Of a stretch of DNA of 64,000 bases, positions 35,027 through 43,678 are shown in pieces; positions within the stretch are counted from its first letter, which is position 1, and every line of letters begins with the position of its first letter. The stretch is from assembly GCF_022012395.1 (NCBI RefSeq), contig NZ_JAKLTQ010000017.1, positions 1 through 64,000 of the forward strand, written 5' to 3'. The DNA comes from Arthrobacter hankyongi. Its GTDB lineage: Bacteria > Actinomycetota > Actinomycetes > Actinomycetales > Micrococcaceae. The position numbers were made by a program, and so were the translations under genes. The notes under the pieces were generated by a model. The model saw only the letters and a program-made list of their open reading frames with translations, ran no database searches and had not been told where the DNA came from.

Positions 35027-35620
35027 GTGAGTCCTAAAGGTGATGCAGGGAAAGCCTCGCACGCCATGAAACGGGGCGCAGCCGTACCGGCCAGCGCGCA
35101 AGGATTGTTGTTCACCGAGGACCTTCCGGTTCTGGATGAAGATGCCGGCTACCGAGGCCCGACGGCGTGCAAAGCCGCCGGCATCACCTACCGTCAGTTG
35201 GACTACTGGGCCCGTACGGGCCTGGTCGAGCCTGCCGTGCGCGGCGCCTCCGGTTCCGGTACGCAGCGGCTGTACGGGTTCCGGGACATCCTGGTTCTTA
35301 AGGTCGTGAAAAGGCTGCTGGATACCGGTGTATCGCTGCAGCAGATCCGCACCGCAGTCGAGCACCTGCGCGAACGCGGAGTGGAGGACCTGGCCCAGAT
35401 CACGCTGATGAGCGACGGCGCCAGTGTATATGAGTGCACCTCGGCGGACGAAGTGATCGACCTGGTCCAGGGCGGCCAGGGCGTGTTCGGCATCGCCGTT
35501 GGACGCGTCTGGCGGGAAGTCGAGGGCAGCCTGGCACAACTGCCCAGCGAACATGCGATGGAGCAGGAGTTCCCGGAGGATGAACTGAGCCGCCGCCGGG
35601 CAGCGCGCCGGATCAGCTAA
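35027..35620 (+). CDS. MerR-family regulator (Rv1830/McdR-like)
   Basis: A 197-residue MerR-type regulator. The winged helix is at about 43-115: GYRGPTACKAAGITYRQLDYW, GLVEPAVRGASGSGTQRLYG and FRDILVLKVVKRLLDTG. The C-terminal half is short and helical with VIDLVQGGQGVFGIAVGRVW. I chose the GTG at 35027 because AAGGAGGG lies 7 bases upstream and it leaves a normal-length N-terminus; the frame extends upstream without a good start. The mycobacterial homologue Rv1830 has been linked to cell division; that link is inference here. Confidence 0.88.
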   Translation: MSPKGDAGKASHAMKRGAAVPASAQGLLFTEDLPVLDEDAGYRGPTACKAAGITYRQLDYWARTGLVEPAVRGASGSGTQRLYGFRDILVLKVVKRLLDTGVSLQQIRTAVEHLRERGVEDLAQITLMSDGASVYECTSADEVIDLVQGGQGVFGIAVGRVWREVEGSLAQLPSEHAMEQEFPEDELSRRRAARRIS

Positions 35621-35650
35621 GGGCTGCAGCCGGACGAATGAACTGAATAC

Positions 35651-35690
35651 GGGTGAGGGAGGCAACCAGCGTCGGTTGCCTCCCTCACCC
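35651..35690. terminator. Bidirectional terminator
   Basis: A perfect 17-bp stem (GGGTGAGGGAGGCAACC at 35651-35667 with 35674-35690) closes a 6-base loop, between the convergent MerR and ParA-like genes. No T-tract on either side. Confidence 0.85.
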
Positions 35691-35709
35691 GGTTCCGGCC
35701 GGGAACGGC

Positions 35710-36570
35710 TCAGCCCGAGGTCGAGCCGGCCTCGGCCAGTTTGGCCTCCGGCTGGGCCGGCTGGCGGCGCCGGCGGCCGGAGTCCGTGAAGTGCTTGAGC
35801 AGCTCATCGAAGGTGGCCGCGGCCTGCCGCGCCGATTCACCCGGCCACTGATGGATCGAATGGGCGGCACCCTGGATCTGCTGCCAGTTCGCCTGTTCGG
35901 CGATGGTCGGTTCCAGCAGTTGCTCCCCGAACATCGTGCGCATCTCCGCCATCCGGTACATGTGTTCGCTGGAACCGGCACGGACCCGGTTGGCCACCAC
36001 GCCGGCGGTGACCAGATCCGGGGCAAACTCCTCGCGGAACAGGTCCAGTGCCCGCATGGTCCGTTCCGTGCCGGCCACCGAGAACAGGCTTGGTTCGGCC
36101 ACCAGCAGGACCCGGTCGCTGGCCATCCAGGCCATCCTGGTCAGCCCGTTCAGCGACGGCGGACAGTCGATCAGCACCAGCGCATAGCCGGTGACGTCGG
36201 AGAGCACCTTGACCAGCCGGACCAGATCCCGGCGGCGCAGGTCCGGGCGGTCGTAGATGCCGGTGTAGGCGGATCCGAAAGCTACGTCCAGCACCTGCCG
36301 GCCGGGCGAATGCTCCTGCTTGGCCGTGGCCACCCAGCCGCTCGGCGCCACGTGCGATGCCGGATCCGCACGGCGGGGATTCCTGAGCATCCGGCCGATG
36401 TCGTCCTGCCGGGACGGGCGCACACCCAGACCCGTGGTGGCATCGGCATGTGGGTCCAGGTCAACGACCAGGGTGGGGATGCCTGCGGCCAACGCAGCCG
36501 ACGCGAGCCCCAAGGTGACCGAGGTTTTCCCGACGCCGCCCTTGAGGCTGCTGATGCTCACTACTTGCAC
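35710..36570 (-). CDS. Second ParA/MinD-like ATPase, orphan
   Basis: A 286-residue ParA-family ATPase. The deviant Walker A is LKGGVGKTS at residues 9-17, then LVVDLDPHADATTGLG near 34-49 and ALVLIDCPPSLNGLTRMAW near 130-148. The C-terminal 30 residues are Arg/Pro/Ala-rich and disordered (SGRRRRQPAQPEAK). No parB, chemotaxis, conjugation or plasmid gene is adjacent, so its cargo is unknown. M. tuberculosis has glycine-cleavage genes rather than this ATPase after the second MerR, so the gene marks a lineage difference at this spot. Confidence 0.88.
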   Translation of the reverse strand: MQVVSISSLKGGVGKTSVTLGLASAALAAGIPTLVVDLDPHADATTGLGVRPSRQDDIGRMLRNPRRADPASHVAPSGWVATAKQEHSPGRQVLDVAFGSAYTGIYDRPDLRRRDLVRLVKVLSDVTGYALVLIDCPPSLNGLTRMAWMASDRVLLVAEPSLFSVAGTERTMRALDLFREEFAPDLVTAGVVANRVRAGSSEHMYRMAEMRTMFGEQLLEPTIAEQANWQQIQGAAHSIHQWPGESARQAAATFDELLKHFTDSGRRRRQPAQPEAKLAEAGSTSG

Positions 36571-36804
36571 GTTTAGAACCGAAACCTAACGTCTTGCTGC
36601 TTGTCCTGCGGGGCTGCGCCCCCTGTTTCCCGTATTCATCATAGGTGCGCCGCCGCTGGTTCCGGGGCTTTGGCCGGGGCGTGTGGGGGACTGAGTAACA
36701 TAGCCGGCCGGCGATGTGATGTGTGCGACACTGGCTTGATAGGCGGTGCTGCCGCCACTGAGACTTGCAGCATATCCATCTATCCGCGACGACGCAGGAG
36801 CACT

Positions 36805-39800
36805 ATGTTCTCGAAGATCCTTGTGGCCAACCGCGGCGAGATCGCCATCAGGGCCTTCCGCGCAGCCTACGAGCTGGGTGCGAAGACGGTGGCCGTCTTC
36901 CCGCACGAGGACCGCAATTCCATCCACCGGCAGAAGGCTGACGAGGCCTACCTGATCGGCGAAGAAGGCCACCCGGTGCGGGCCTACCTGGACGTGGATG
37001 AGATCGTGCGGGTGGCCAAGGAATCCGGCGCGGATGCGATCTACCCGGGCTACGGGTTCCTGTCCGAGAATCCGGACCTGGCGCGGGCGGCCCAGGCGGC
37101 TGGGATCACCTTCGTGGGTCCGCCGGCCGAGGTGCTGCAGCTGGCCGGCCACAAGGTCCATGCGCTGGATGCGGCGCGCAAGGCAGGGATTCCGGTGCTG
37201 AAGTCCTCGGCGCCGTCGTCGGATGCCGACGAGCTGCTGGCCGAGGCCGAGCAGATCGGCTTCCCGATCTTCGTCAAGGCGGTGGCCGGCGGCGGCGGGC
37301 GGGGGATGCGCCGGGTGGACACCCGCGAGGCGCTGCCGGAGGCGCTGGCCTCGGCGATGCGCGAGGCGGACACCGCCTTTGGTGACCCCACGGTCTTCCT
37401 GGAGCAGGCGGTGCTGCGTCCGCGGCACATCGAGGTGCAGATCCTGGCCGATGGGCAGGGCAATGTGATGCACCTGTTCGAGCGCGACTGTTCGCTGCAG
37501 CGCCGGCACCAGAAGGTGATCGAGATCGCCCCGGCGCCGAACCTGGACGAGAACATCCGGCAGGCCCTCTACCGGGATGCGGTGAAGTTCGCCAAGGCCC
37601 TGGGCTACGTCAACGCCGGCACGGTGGAATTCCTGGTGGACACCGTGGGCGAGCGGGCCGGGCAGCATGTGTTCATCGAGATGAACCCGCGGATCCAGGT
37701 CGAGCACACGGTGACCGAGGAAATCACCGACGTGGACCTGGTCCAGGCGCAGCTGCGGATCGCGGCGGGGGAGTCGCTGGCGGACCTGGGCCTGTCCCAG
37801 GACTCGGTGTCGATCAAGGGTGCGGCGCTGCAGTCGCGGATCACTACCGAGGACCCGGCCAACGGTTTCCGCCCCGACGTCGGCAAGATCACTGCCTACC
37901 GCTCCGCCGGCGGCGCGGGCGTGCGGCTGGACGGTGGCACTGTCTACGCGGGCGCGGAAATCAGCCCGCACTTCGACTCGATGCTGGTCAAGCTCACCTG
38001 CCGGGGCCGGGACTACCGCACCGCGGTGGCGCGGGCCCGCCGCGCGCTGGCCGAGTTCCGCATCCGCGGCGTCTCGACCAACATCGCCTTTTTGCAGGCG
38101 GTGCTGGACGATCCGGAGTTCGTGGCCGGCAACGTCGCCACCAGCTTTATTGACGAACGTCCCGAACTGCTCAAGGCCCGGGTCTCCGCCGACCGCGGCA
38201 CCAAGCTCCTGACCTACCTGGCGGACGTGACCGTGAACCGGCCTAACGGCACGCTGAAGGTGGCCGTCGACCCGGCGGAGAAACTGCCTGCCGCAGCCCG
38301 GGCCGCTTCGGCGGTCACCGGGGTGCTGTCCGTGGTGCCGGCCAGCGGCAGCCGCCAGCAATTGCAGCAGCTGGGCCCGGAAGGCTTTGCCGCTGCGCTG
38401 CGGGCCCAGACTGCGGTGGCGGTCACCGACACCACCTTCCGGGACGCCCACCAGTCGCTGCTGGCCACCCGGGTGCGCACCCGCGACCTGGTCGCCGCCG
38501 GACCGGCAGTGTCGGCCCTGATGCCGCAGCTGTTCTCGGTGGAGGCGTGGGGCGGGGCTACCTACGACGTCGCGCTGCGCTTCCTGGGCGAGGATCCGTG
38601 GGAGCGGCTGGCCGCGCTGCGGAAGGCGATTCCGAACATCTGCCTGCAGATGCTGCTGCGCGGGCGCAACACCGTCGGCTACACGCCGTACCCGCAGGAA
38701 GTCACCGCGGCGTTTGTGCAGGAAGCCGCGGCCACCGGCATCGACATCTTCCGGATTTTCGATGCGCTCAACGACGTATCCCAGATGGAACCGGCGATCC
38801 GCGCCGTGCGCGAGACCGGAACCGCGGTTGCCGAGGTGGCGCTGTGCTACACCGGGGACCTGCTGGACCCGGACGAGACGCTGTACACGCTGGACTACTA
38901 CCTGGACCTGGCCCAGCGGATCGTCGATGCCGGCGCGCACATCCTGGCCATCAAGGACATGGCGGGCCTGCTGCGCCCGGCGGCCGCGGCCAAGCTGGTG
39001 ACCGCCCTGCGCGAACGGTTCGACCTGTCGGTGCACCTGCACACCCACGACACGGCCGGCGGCCAGATGGCCACCCTGCTGGCCGCCGTCGAGGCCGGGG
39101 TCGACGCCGTGGATACCGCCAGCGCCTCCATGGCCGGCACCACCAGCCAGCCGTCGGCGTCCGCCCTCGTGGCCGCCCTGGCCCATACCGAACGGGACAC
39201 CGGCCTGGACCTGGCCGCAGTCAGTTCGCTCGAACCCTACTGGGAGGCCGTGCGCCGGGTCTACGCGCCGTTCGAATCCGGACTGCCCGGGCCCACCGGC
39301 CGGGTCTACCTGCACGAGATCCCCGGCGGGCAGCTGTCCAACCTGCGCCAGCAGGCCATGGCCCTGGGCCTGGGCGAGCGGTTCGAGGACATCGAGAACA
39401 TGTACGCGGCCGCGGACCGGATGCTCGGCCGGCTGGTCAAGGTCACCCCGTCCTCGAAGGTCGTCGGCGACCTGGCCCTGGCCCTGGTCGGTTCCAACGT
39501 GGACCCGGGCGAGTTCGCCGAGAATCCGCAGAAATTCGACATCCCGGATTCGGTCATCGGTTTCCTCGGCGGCGAGCTGGGCACCCCGCCCGGCGGCTGG
39601 CCCGAGCCGTTCCGGACCAAGGCATTGGCCGGCCGCACCGTGAAGGTGCGCGACGAGGAACTGAGCGCCGAGGACACGGCCGCGCTCCAGGGTGATTCGG
39701 CACAGCGCCGCGCCACCTTGAACCGGCTGCTGTTCGCCGGACCCACCCGGGACTTCGAGAAGACCCGGGAAGTCTACGGGGACGTGTCCGTGCTGGACAC

Positions 39801-40245
39801 CCGGGACTACCTCTACGGCCTGCAGCACAACACCGAGCACATCATCCAGCTCGAACGCGGCGTGAAGCTGATCGCCAAGCTCGGGGCCATCTCCGAGCCG
39901 GACGAGAAGGGTATGCGAACGGTGGTGTGCACGCTCAACGGCCAGCAGCGCAACGTCGCGGTCCGGGACCGCTCGGTCGAGTCCGATGTCAAGGTTGCCG
40001 AGAAGGCGGACCCGAACCAGCCCGGCCACGTGGCCGCCCCCTTCGCCGGTGCCGTCACCGTCACCGTGAAGGTTGGCGACACGGTCAAGGCCGGGGACAC
40101 TGTGGCGACCATCGAGGCGATGAAGATGGAGGCGGGCATCACCACGCCCGTGGGCGGGACCATCTCGCGGCTGGCCGTCTCCGCCGTCGAACAGGTCCAG
40201 GGCGGGGACCTGCTGGTGGTCGTCGGCCCGCTGCAGGCGGAGTAG
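36805..40245 (+). CDS. pyc: Pyruvate carboxylase
   Basis: A 1146-residue biotin enzyme making oxaloacetate from pyruvate. Domain order is biotin carboxylase (1 to about 450; FSKILVANRGEIAIRAFR at the start, GGGGRGMR near 165-172, EMNPRIQVEHTVTEE near 292-306), carboxyltransferase (about 530-800; TDTTFRDAHQSLLATRVRT, CYTGDLLDP, HTHDTAGGQ), PC tetramerisation region, and biotinyl domain with EAMKMEAGI, biotin on Lys1107. The ATG at 36805 has GCAGGAGC upstream; the open frame extends 68 codons further without support. It follows the divergent ParA gene across about 230 bp. Confidence 0.96.
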   Translation: MFSKILVANRGEIAIRAFRAAYELGAKTVAVFPHEDRNSIHRQKADEAYLIGEEGHPVRAYLDVDEIVRVAKESGADAIYPGYGFLSENPDLARAAQAAGITFVGPPAEVLQLAGHKVHALDAARKAGIPVLKSSAPSSDADELLAEAEQIGFPIFVKAVAGGGGRGMRRVDTREALPEALASAMREADTAFGDPTVFLEQAVLRPRHIEVQILADGQGNVMHLFERDCSLQRRHQKVIEIAPAPNLDENIRQALYRDAVKFAKALGYVNAGTVEFLVDTVGERAGQHVFIEMNPRIQVEHTVTEEITDVDLVQAQLRIAAGESLADLGLSQDSVSIKGAALQSRITTEDPANGFRPDVGKITAYRSAGGAGVRLDGGTVYAGAEISPHFDSMLVKLTCRGRDYRTAVARARRALAEFRIRGVSTNIAFLQAVLDDPEFVAGNVATSFIDERPELLKARVSADRGTKLLTYLADVTVNRPNGTLKVAVDPAEKLPAAARAASAVTGVLSVVPASGSRQQLQQLGPEGFAAALRAQTAVAVTDTTFRDAHQSLLATRVRTRDLVAAGPAVSALMPQLFSVEAWGGATYDVALRFLGEDPWERLAALRKAIPNICLQMLLRGRNTVGYTPYPQEVTAAFVQEAAATGIDIFRIFDALNDVSQMEPAIRAVRETGTAVAEVALCYTGDLLDPDETLYTLDYYLDLAQRIVDAGAHILAIKDMAGLLRPAAAAKLVTALRERFDLSVHLHTHDTAGGQMATLLAAVEAGVDAVDTASASMAGTTSQPSASALVAALAHTERDTGLDLAAVSSLEPYWEAVRRVYAPFESGLPGPTGRVYLHEIPGGQLSNLRQQAMALGLGERFEDIENMYAAADRMLGRLVKVTPSSKVVGDLALALVGSNVDPGEFAENPQKFDIPDSVIGFLGGELGTPPGGWPEPFRTKALAGRTVKVRDEELSAEDTAALQGDSAQRRATLNRLLFAGPTRDFEKTREVYGDVSVLDTRDYLYGLQHNTEHIIQLERGVKLIAKLGAISEPDEKGMRTVVCTLNGQQRNVAVRDRSVESDVKVAEKADPNQPGHVAAPFAGAVTVTVKVGDTVKAGDTVATIEAMKMEAGITTPVGGTISRLAVSAVEQVQGGDLLVVVGPLQAE

Positions 40246-40255
40246 TCTAGCCGGA

Positions 40256-40293
40256 CCGGCGGCCCGGGGCGGTTTGCCGCTTCGGGCCGCCGG
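40256..40293 (+). terminator. Hairpin after pyruvate carboxylase
   Basis: An 11-bp perfect stem (CCGGCGGCCCG at 40256-40266 with 40283-40293) encloses an inner GCGG/CCGC hairpin. The -10 of the next gene follows at once, so the hairpin lies in the region expected for its -35. Confidence 0.6.
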
Positions 40294-40299
40294 TATAGT
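40294..40299 (+). promoter_or_regulatory. -10 element placing the mtr transcript start on its GTG
   Basis: TATAGT is followed by 8 bases and the GTG at 40308. GGAGGG lies only 2 bases before the GTG, too close to serve as a ribosome site, which favours a leaderless transcript. Confidence 0.6.
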
Positions 40300-40307
40300 G
40301 GAGGGCT

Positions 40308-41717
40308 GTGACGTACTACGATCTGGCCATCATCGGCTCCGGCTCAGGCAACTCCCTGGTGACCCCCTACTGGGACGGCAGGAAGGTCGCCATTGTCGAT
40401 GGCGGGACCTTCGGCGGCACCTGCCTGAACGTCGGGTGCATCCCCACCAAGATGTTCGTGTATCCGTCCCAGCTGGCGGCGGCCGCCGGACAGGCCGGGC
40501 CGCTCGGCGTCGACCTCCGGCTCGACAAGGTGCGCTGGCAGCAGATGCGGGACCGGATTTTCGGCCGGATCGACGCCATCTCCGAAGCCGGGCGGCGCTA
40601 CCGGGACGAGGAGCTCGAGAATGTCACCCTGTACCAGGATTTCGCGCGCTTCACCGGGCCGAAATCGCTGGTCACCGCCGGCGGGCATGCCATCGAGGCC
40701 GGTCATGTCGTGGTCGCCGCAGGTTCCCGCGCCGTGCTGCCGCAGGTGCCGGGCATCGACCTGCCCCAGGTGCACACCTCGGATACCGTCATGCGCATCG
40801 ATCAGCTGCCGGAGCGCGTCCTGGTGGTCGGCGGCGGGTTCGTGGCTGCCGAATTCGCGGCCGTGTTCTCCGGCCTCGGCGCCGAGGTCACGCAGGTCAA
40901 CCGCTCCGCACCGCTGCTCAAGTCCGAGGACGCCCTGGTCTCGGAGCGCTTCACCGAGGCCGCCGCACGGTCCTGGGACCTGCGGCTGGGCTGGACACTG
41001 TCGGCCATCGAGGAACACGGCACCGGAGTGCGCGCGGTCTTCGCGGCGTCGGAGGGCGCCGGTTCACAGACCGTCGATGCCGACATCGTGCTGGTGGCCC
41101 TTGGCCGGGTGCCCAATACGGACACCCTGGATGCGGCGGCGGCCGGTTTCGACCTGACCGGGGACGGCCGGCTTGCCGTGGACGGCTACCAGCGGGTGCT
41201 GTCCGGCGGCGTCCCGCTGCCGGATGTCTGGGCGCTTGGCGACATCAGCAACCCCTTCCAGCTCAAGCATGTGGCCAACCACGAGGCCCGCACGGTGGTC
41301 CACAACCTGGAGCATCCGGAGCAGCTGCGCCGCAGCGACCACCGTTTCGTTCCCTCGGCCGTTTTCACCCGGCCGCAGATCGCCAGCGTGGGCCTGACCG
41401 AGCAGGCGGCCCGCGCGCAGGCTGCCGGCGGCCAGATCGTGACCGCCGTGCAGGAGTATGGTTCCACCGCCTACGGCTGGGCGATGGAGGACACCGAGGG
41501 ATTCGTGAAGCTGGTGGCGGAGAAGGCCACCGGCCGCCTGCTGGGGGCGCATATCATGGGCCATGACGCCGCGACGCTGATCCAGCCGCTGATCCAGGCC
41601 CTGACCTTCGGCCTGGACGTGCACAGCATGGCGCGCGGGCAGTACTGGATCCATCCGGCGCTGACCGAGGTGGTGGAGAACGCCCTGTTGTCGCTGGACC
41701 TGCCCCCTGGGGGCTAA
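40308..41717 (+). CDS. mtr: Mycothione reductase
   Basis: A 469-residue FAD-dependent disulfide reductase that recycles mycothiol disulfide with NADPH. The FAD site AIIGSGSGNS is at 7-16, and the redox-active disulfide GGTCLNVGCIPTKMFVYPS has Cys39 and Cys44. The IPTKMFVY context and the early SGSGNS are the features that distinguish Mtr from lipoamide dehydrogenase. The NADPH loop VVGGGFVAAEFA is near 171-182, and the C-terminal active-site His is in IHPALTEVVENAL near 447-459. Its presence implies mycothiol as the main thiol. Confidence 0.92.
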   Translation: MTYYDLAIIGSGSGNSLVTPYWDGRKVAIVDGGTFGGTCLNVGCIPTKMFVYPSQLAAAAGQAGPLGVDLRLDKVRWQQMRDRIFGRIDAISEAGRRYRDEELENVTLYQDFARFTGPKSLVTAGGHAIEAGHVVVAAGSRAVLPQVPGIDLPQVHTSDTVMRIDQLPERVLVVGGGFVAAEFAAVFSGLGAEVTQVNRSAPLLKSEDALVSERFTEAAARSWDLRLGWTLSAIEEHGTGVRAVFAASEGAGSQTVDADIVLVALGRVPNTDTLDAAAAGFDLTGDGRLAVDGYQRVLSGGVPLPDVWALGDISNPFQLKHVANHEARTVVHNLEHPEQLRRSDHRFVPSAVFTRPQIASVGLTEQAARAQAAGGQIVTAVQEYGSTAYGWAMEDTEGFVKLVAEKATGRLLGAHIMGHDAATLIQPLIQALTFGLDVHSMARGQYWIHPALTEVVENALLSLDLPPGG

Positions 41718-41718
41718 G

Positions 41719-43560
41719 CTAGCGCCGGGGGTCCCCGCCGCGAGCTTGCGAGCGGTGGGAAGGCGCGACACGGTAGATGGTGTCCACGAGGTCGGCATAG
41801 TCCTGCAGCACCTTCGCCCGCTTGATCTTGAGCGACGGCGTCAGGTGCCCGGAGGCTTCGGTGAAGTCGGCGGGTACTACCCGGAAGCTCCGTACCGCCT
41901 CCGCCTGCGAGACTGTCCCGTTGGCCTCGTCCACGGCGGCCTGGAGTTCCGCCAGCACCGGTTCGAGCCCGGCGGCGTCGGCCGGGCCGGCTGCGGCCAG
42001 GCCGCGGCGCTGCAGCCAGCCGGGCAGTGCCTCTTCGTCAAGGCTGATCAGCGCCGAGACGAATGGCCGCTGGTCGCCGATGACCACGCACTGCGACACC
42101 AGCGGGTGGGCCCGGATCCGGTCTTCCAGCAGCGCCGGAACGACATTCTTCCCCGCCGCCGTCACGATGATTTCCTTCTTGCGTCCGGTGACGCGGACGA
42201 AGCCGTCCTCGTCCAGGGCGCCCAGGTCCCCGGTACGGAACCAGCCGTCGGCGAAGGCCTCCTGGGTCAGATCGGGACGGTTGTAGTAGCCGCGCATGAC
42301 GCACACGCCCTTGGCCAGGATTTCGCCGTCGTCGGCGATCCGCACCGCGTTGCCCGGCAGCGGCGATCCGACGGTGCCGATCTTGACCAGGCGGGGGGTG
42401 TTGACCGACACCGGCGCGGTGGTCTCGGTCAGCCCGTAGCCTTCCAGGACCAGTAGCCCGACGCCGTGGAAGAAGTGCCCGAGCCGTTCGCCCAGGGGTG
42501 CGCCGCCGGAGACGGCGTAGCGCACCTGGCCTCCCATGGCCTCGCGGATCTTGTGGTACACGAGCTTGTCGAAGAGCCGGTGCCGGCACTTGAGCAGGAA
42601 GGGGACCCGGCCGGCGGCCGAGGCCTGCGACCAGGCGACGGCTGTATCCGCCGCCGCACGGAAGATCCTGCCTTTTCCGCCGTCCTCGGCCTTGAGCTGC
42701 GAGGAGGTGTAGACCTTCTCGAACACCCGCGGCACGGCCAGGATGAAGGAAGGCCGGAAGCTCTGCAGGTCCGGCAGCAGGTTTTTCACATCGGAGGTGT
42801 GGGCCACCGTGACGCCGGCGGCGACGCAGAGCACGGAGATGAAACGGGCGAAGACATGGGCCAGCGGCAGGAACATGATCGTCCGGGCACCTTCGTGGGC
42901 GACCTCGGGCAGCGCCGCGGCGGCATTGACCGCCAGTTCCACGAAGTTCCCGTGCGTGAGTTCGCAGCCCTTGGGCCGGCCGGTGGTGCCCGAGGTGTAG
43001 ATGATCGTGGCCAGGTCGCCCAGGCCGGCCAGCCTGCGCCGTTCCTCGATCACGGTTTCGGCGACGTTCACGCCGGCTTCGCCCAGCGCATCGAGGGTGG
43101 CCCCGTCCAGCTGCCAGATGTGGCGCAGGGCGTCCGGTGCCTCGCTGCGCACCGCGGTCCGGATCCGCTGCACATGCGCAGGACCCTCGGCGAACACTCC
43201 GACGGCGCCGGAATCGTCCAGGATCCAGGCGACCTGCGCGGGGGAAGAGGTCTCGTAGATCGGGACTGAAACCGCCCCGGCGAACCAAATGGCGAAATCC
43301 ACCAGGCTCCACTCGTACCGTGTGCCGGCCATGATGCCTACCCGGTCTCCGGCCGCAATACCGCTGGCCACCAGTCCCTTGGCCAGTGCCTTGGCATCGG
43401 AGAGGAACTCGCTGGCCCTGATGTCCTGCCAGCTGCCGTGGCTGTCGCGGCGGGAGAAGAGCGCCGGATCCGAGGCCAGTGCGGCCTGACCGGCGAGCAG
43501 ATCGGTGATGTTGGACCCTCGCGGGACATCCACCATGACAGGCACGCTGAATTCGCGCAC
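41719..43560 (-). CDS. Long-chain fatty acid-CoA ligase (FadD15-like)
   Basis: A 613-residue AMP-forming acyl-CoA synthetase. The adenylation loop IIYTSGTTGRPKG is near residue 185, LEGYGLTETTAP near 370 follows, GWFRTGDLGALDEDGFVRVTGRKKEIIVTAAGKNV near 440-475 marks the hinge, and the C-terminal domain ends with TPSLKIKRAKVLQDY. I chose the GTG at 43560, which has GGAG 4-7 bases upstream; the open frame extends 110 codons further without a good start. The downstream mtr is convergent with almost no gap. The fadD to plsC to aroG to pknL order follows M. tuberculosis Rv2187-Rv2176. Confidence 0.92.
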   Translation of the reverse strand: MREFSVPVMVDVPRGSNITDLLAGQAALASDPALFSRRDSHGSWQDIRASEFLSDAKALAKGLVASGIAAGDRVGIMAGTRYEWSLVDFAIWFAGAVSVPIYETSSPAQVAWILDDSGAVGVFAEGPAHVQRIRTAVRSEAPDALRHIWQLDGATLDALGEAGVNVAETVIEERRRLAGLGDLATIIYTSGTTGRPKGCELTHGNFVELAVNAAAALPEVAHEGARTIMFLPLAHVFARFISVLCVAAGVTVAHTSDVKNLLPDLQSFRPSFILAVPRVFEKVYTSSQLKAEDGGKGRIFRAAADTAVAWSQASAAGRVPFLLKCRHRLFDKLVYHKIREAMGGQVRYAVSGGAPLGERLGHFFHGVGLLVLEGYGLTETTAPVSVNTPRLVKIGTVGSPLPGNAVRIADDGEILAKGVCVMRGYYNRPDLTQEAFADGWFRTGDLGALDEDGFVRVTGRKKEIIVTAAGKNVVPALLEDRIRAHPLVSQCVVIGDQRPFVSALISLDEEALPGWLQRRGLAAAGPADAAGLEPVLAELQAAVDEANGTVSQAEAVRSFRVVPADFTEASGHLTPSLKIKRAKVLQDYADLVDTIYRVAPSHRSQARGGDPRR

Positions 43561-43666
43561 GATCGCTCCTTTGCTCGGGGCCCCGCAGGGATTGCCCCCA
43601 GCGTATAAGGTTTGACCGCGTGGCGGCCGGACGCCGGCCAACAAATCGGTAACGGCCGCGACCTCG

Positions 43667-43672
43667 TAGGAT
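43667..43672 (+). promoter_or_regulatory. -10 element placing the glk transcript start on its ATG
   Basis: TAGGAT is followed by exactly 6 bases and the ATG at 43679, with no ribosome-binding sequence between. This predicts a leaderless mRNA. Confidence 0.6.
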
Positions 43673-43678
43673 AAGTCG

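Noticed and set aside
36586-40029. 1147-codon minus-strand open frame opposite pyruvate carboxylase
   Set aside because: A high-GC mirror of a clear biotin carboxylase gene; the peptide is His/Arg/Gln-rich with no motif.
41700-41740. Terminator between convergent mtr and fadD
   Set aside because: The short C-run/G-run would need a one-base loop; no plausible hairpin exists between the nearly abutting stops.
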